From an uncultured Campylobacter sp. (GTDB lineage Bacteria > Campylobacterota > Campylobacteria > Campylobacterales > Campylobacteraceae): DNA of 8,860 bases. The stretch is from positions 1-8,860 of the forward strand of contig NZ_CALIBB010000173.1 in assembly GCF_938045595.1 (NCBI RefSeq). The letters are read 5' to 3'. The notes under the pieces were generated by a model. That model searched no databases, was not told the DNA's origin, and saw only the letters and a list, made by a program, of their open reading frames with translations. Made by a program: the position numbers and the translations under genes. Below, in pieces: positions 7,315 through 8,860 of the stretch; position 1 is the stretch's first letter; the number at the start of each line of letters is the position of its first letter.

Positions 7315-7981
7315 AGCGCTATTTTACGCGATTTGGTTTATTTTTACCGTCGTTTGCGTCGTGATCGCCATGGCGGTGAAAAACTCCTCTCATCGCCGCT
7401 TCCGCCGCATTTGGGGGCGCTTCCAGCGCTATGGCATCGGATATGATATCCAGATCGTAGGTACTCCCGATCCGCGCGCGCAGCTAGTAATCGCCAACCA
7501 CCAAAGCATAATGGATATCGTCGTGCTTGAAGAGACTCATCCCGCCGATATCTGCTGGATCGCTAAAAAAGAGATCGCAGACATCCCTATCATCGGCAAA
7601 ATCATCACTCTTCCGAAGATGATCCAGGTCGATCGCTCAAATCCGCGCGATCTGGTGCGGATCGTGCACGAAGTGCAGCAGCGCGTGAGCGAAGGGCGCG
7701 TCATCACGATGTTTCCCGAGGGCACCAGACATCGCGGCACGCAGCTTTTGCAATTCCAAAGCGGCGCCAAAGCGATCGTTAGCAAGCTCGGTCTGCGCGT
7801 CCAGCCCGTGGTGCTCATCGGCACGCAGCACATCGCAAACTCTCACGATTTCACCGTCCACAGCGGACACGTCAAAATCATCTACCTAGACCTGCTCGAT
7901 ACGAGCGATAAAGATTGGCTGCAGCACGCCAGAGACACTATGCAAGCCGTAATCGACGAAAACGAAACCGCCGAAGCATAG
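7295..7981 (+). CDS. plsC: 1-acyl-sn-glycerol-3-phosphate acyltransferase
   Basis: PlsC adds the second acyl chain to lysophosphatidic acid, giving phosphatidic acid for membrane phospholipids, at the inner face of the cytoplasmic membrane. The product is 228 residues, normal for the family. One N-terminal membrane segment (about 9-28) is followed by the acyltransferase domain: the NHQSIMD motif with catalytic H69 and D74 (HX4D), a substrate-binding region around 109-115 (MIQVDRS), the FPEGTR motif at 140-145, and the late PVVLIG strand block (171-176). The ATG lies within the end of the preceding gene (20-base overlap) without an obvious Shine-Dalgarno sequence, so it probably depends on translational coupling. 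It is the last gene of the operon; base composition drops sharply after it. Confidence 0.95.
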   Translation: MSLARIRALFYAIWFIFTVVCVVIAMAVKNSSHRRFRRIWGRFQRYGIGYDIQIVGTPDPRAQLVIANHQSIMDIVVLEETHPADICWIAKKEIADIPIIGKIITLPKMIQVDRSNPRDLVRIVHEVQQRVSEGRVITMFPEGTRHRGTQLLQFQSGAKAIVSKLGLRVQPVVLIGTQHIANSHDFTVHSGHVKIIYLDLLDTSDKDWLQHARDTMQAVIDENETAEA

Positions 7982-8321
7982 GCGGGATTCATAAATTTAT
8001 CGATGAAATTCAAACGTGACTTTTGTTAATTCGCGCGATTTCTGTGCGCTAGCGCGTTTATTTGCGCTTTGGTTTGCGGCGGCAAAATTTTATAAAATTT
8101 CATCCGCTCGTGTTAAGCGGCGTGGAATTTTAAAATTTCGTTCGTGCGCGCGGACGGCGAAAATTTAAAATTTCATCCATGCGTTCAGGTAGTGGAATTT
8201 TAAAATTTCATCTAAGCAGCAGACGGCGAGTTATCGGCGAGAGACCCGCAAGAAAACAGCGCCTGTATAAAAGCGAAATTTTAAAATTTGCGCGGCGCGG
8301 CAAGATAGAGCTTAGCGTATA

Positions 8322-8347
8322 TTTAGCCATTTGCGCAAATGGCTAAA
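8322..8347. repeat. Perfect 26-bp palindrome upstream of the last gene
   Basis: TTTAGCCATTTGC at 8322-8334 is followed directly by its exact reverse complement to 8347. It could be a protein-binding operator, or in RNA a hairpin of about 11 pairs with a 4-base loop. No U-run follows on either strand, which argues against a standard terminator. A TATATT (8318-8323) that could serve as a -10 box abuts its left edge, so the palindrome would cover the transcription start of the gene at 8422, where a repressor would act. That promoter reading is an inference. The palindrome itself is seen directly. Confidence 0.8.
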
Positions 8348-8409
8348 CGATTTGTCGCAAGAGCAAAAGACGGCGGCAACCCGCAAGCAGTCTAAAATTT
8401 TAAATTCTT

Positions 8410-8416
8410 AAGGAGG
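8410..8416 (+). promoter_or_regulatory. Strong Shine-Dalgarno sequence of the terminal gene
   Basis: AAGGAGG is a full match to the anti-Shine-Dalgarno core and ends 5 bases before ATG 8422. It is the strongest ribosome site in the window and is the main reason for accepting this start and strand for the unfinished gene that follows. Confidence 0.85.
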
Positions 8417-8421
8417 AGAGA

Positions 8422-8860
8422 ATGGCGTTTGTTACAGAGCGTATTTCAAAAGAGGATGTCGAGAAATACGATTTACTAAAACCCTGCAATGAGATATGCA
8501 ATAAGTATTATCAGGGTGAGCTTGATTGGGTGAGCTTAAATTCAAGAAGCTGGTGTATAGATCGAGAAAGAGGTATTTGGCTTTTTTCAGTGCGCAGTAT
8601 CACTATCGGAGATCCTAGAGATATGAACTATAGCGGCGAGGATATATGGCTTTTGCACTATAAAGGTAAAGATATAGAGATCGATTTAAGAGATATAAAC
8701 AACGAAAATACTGGTAAAAAAGTTACGGATAATCCATTTAGAATAATATATGAACTAGAATCCATAAGAAGCGATCTTGGGGATATAACAAAGCAGGAGA
8801 TTGTAGATATTTTAAAAGAAATTTTAAATGAGTTTAAGGGAGGAGACATTATAACGTATT
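8422..8860 (+). CDS. Partial gene of unknown function, probably acquired; runs off the window
   Basis: An open frame of 146 codons with no stop begins at ATG 8422 and continues past the window edge. I do not recognise a named family. The start (MAFVTERISKEDVEKYDL) and a Trp- and charge-rich middle (about 38-85, including SWCIDRERGIWLF and EDIWLLHYKGKDIEIDL) suggest a small soluble alpha/beta protein with no signal peptide or membrane segment. The last visible part is helical (KQEIVDILKEILNEF). By hand count GC is about 34% over 8461-8860, against roughly 50-65% in sampled lines of plsC. Arginine is mostly AGA here, but CGC or CGT in plsC. Both differences suggest horizontal transfer. The general look recalls small hypothetical proteins found beside toxin genes, some of them immunity proteins, but this is only an impression. 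Confidence 0.75.
   Translation, partial: MAFVTERISKEDVEKYDLLKPCNEICNKYYQGELDWVSLNSRSWCIDRERGIWLFSVRSITIGDPRDMNYSGEDIWLLHYKGKDIEIDLRDINNENTGKKVTDNPFRIIYELESIRSDLGDITKQEIVDILKEILNEFKGGDIITY

Larger units (their letters stand above)
7982..8421. repeat. Gene-free spacer with spaced A/T palindromes and short direct repeats
   Basis: No plausible gene is seen across these 440 bases on either strand. A/T palindromic cores of the form AAATTTTAAAATTT recur at 8085-8100 (a perfect 16-bp palindrome), 8125-8138, 8160-8173, 8195-8208 and 8276-8289 (a perfect 14-bp palindrome), with a poorer copy near 8394-8405. The first four are spaced 38, 35 and 35 bases apart, and 8123-8139 (TGGAATTTTAAAATTTC) recurs exactly at 8193-8209, 70 bases on. 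GC-rich words also repeat: GACGGCGA at 8153-8160 and 8222-8229, GACGGCGG at 8369-8376, and ACCCGCAAG at 8244-8252 and 8379-8387. Similar A/T words occur elsewhere in the window, including 2963-2977 between clpB and the protease, so the core alone is not special; the regular spacing and shared flanks are. Confidence 0.6.

Noticed and set aside
8046..8055. Perfect 10-bp palindrome GCGCTAGCGC after plsC, considered as its terminator
   Set aside because: As a hairpin it has almost no stem once a loop is allowed. An alternative 5-bp stem (8032-8036 with 8052-8056) before TTTATTT is too short to call.
7982..8421. Considered a tRNA, other structured RNA gene or a decayed gene in the spacer
   Set aside because: No cloverleaf, no conserved RNA motif and no frame with family resemblance could be seen; only repeats and palindromes are supported.
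8658..8849. Minus-strand open frame of 63 codons near the right edge
   Set aside because: The plus strand carries an uninterrupted 146-codon frame with AAGGAGG in front, which explains the region better.

Overview
The window looks like chromosomal DNA from a Campylobacterota species, most likely one of the moderately GC-rich Campylobacter species (the oral C. gracilis / C. showae / C. rectus type). Three things point there: the protein sequences, the very frequent AAATTT/TTTAAA words mixed with GC-rich codons, and a gene order that, from memory, matches the C. jejuni block around Cj0509c-Cj0516 (clpB, S41 protease, purC, purS, purQ, periplasmic protein, plsC). The species cannot be fixed from sequence alone.

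Layout. Positions 1-185 are the end of a CRISPR array: two good 30-bp repeats and one degenerate terminal repeat, with no cas genes in view. About 95 bp of AT-rich sequence with a hairpin follows, then clpB on the minus strand (281-2890). Its promoter is an exact TTGACA-17-TATAAT, overlaid by a sequence close to the HspR operator (HAIR). Divergently on the plus strand lies a tight six-gene run: an S41 carboxy-terminal protease (3080-4396), purC (4407-5126), purS (5130-5366), purQ (5363-6028), a two-TM periplasmic SH3-like protein (6022-7314) and plsC (7295-7981). Gaps or overlaps in this run range from a 10-nt gap to a 20-nt overlap, so it reads as one operon.

After plsC the character changes. 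Positions 7982-8421 hold no gene but several 12-16 bp A/T palindromes at 35-38 bp spacing, short GC-rich direct repeats, and a perfect 26-bp palindrome at 8322-8347. Next comes a partial, AT-rich, unrecognised gene (8422 to the window end) with a near-ideal ribosome binding site. Its base composition and codon use differ clearly from the upstream operon, suggesting acquired DNA.

How the genes work together: PurC, PurS and PurQ serve de novo purine synthesis (PurS and PurQ need a PurL encoded elsewhere). The protease, SH3-like protein and PlsC serve the cell envelope. ClpB is the protein-disaggregating heat-shock chaperone. The items most worth following up are the HspR-like operator, the palindrome-rich spacer with its downstream foreign-looking gene, and the CRISPR end, whose orientation cues conflict.
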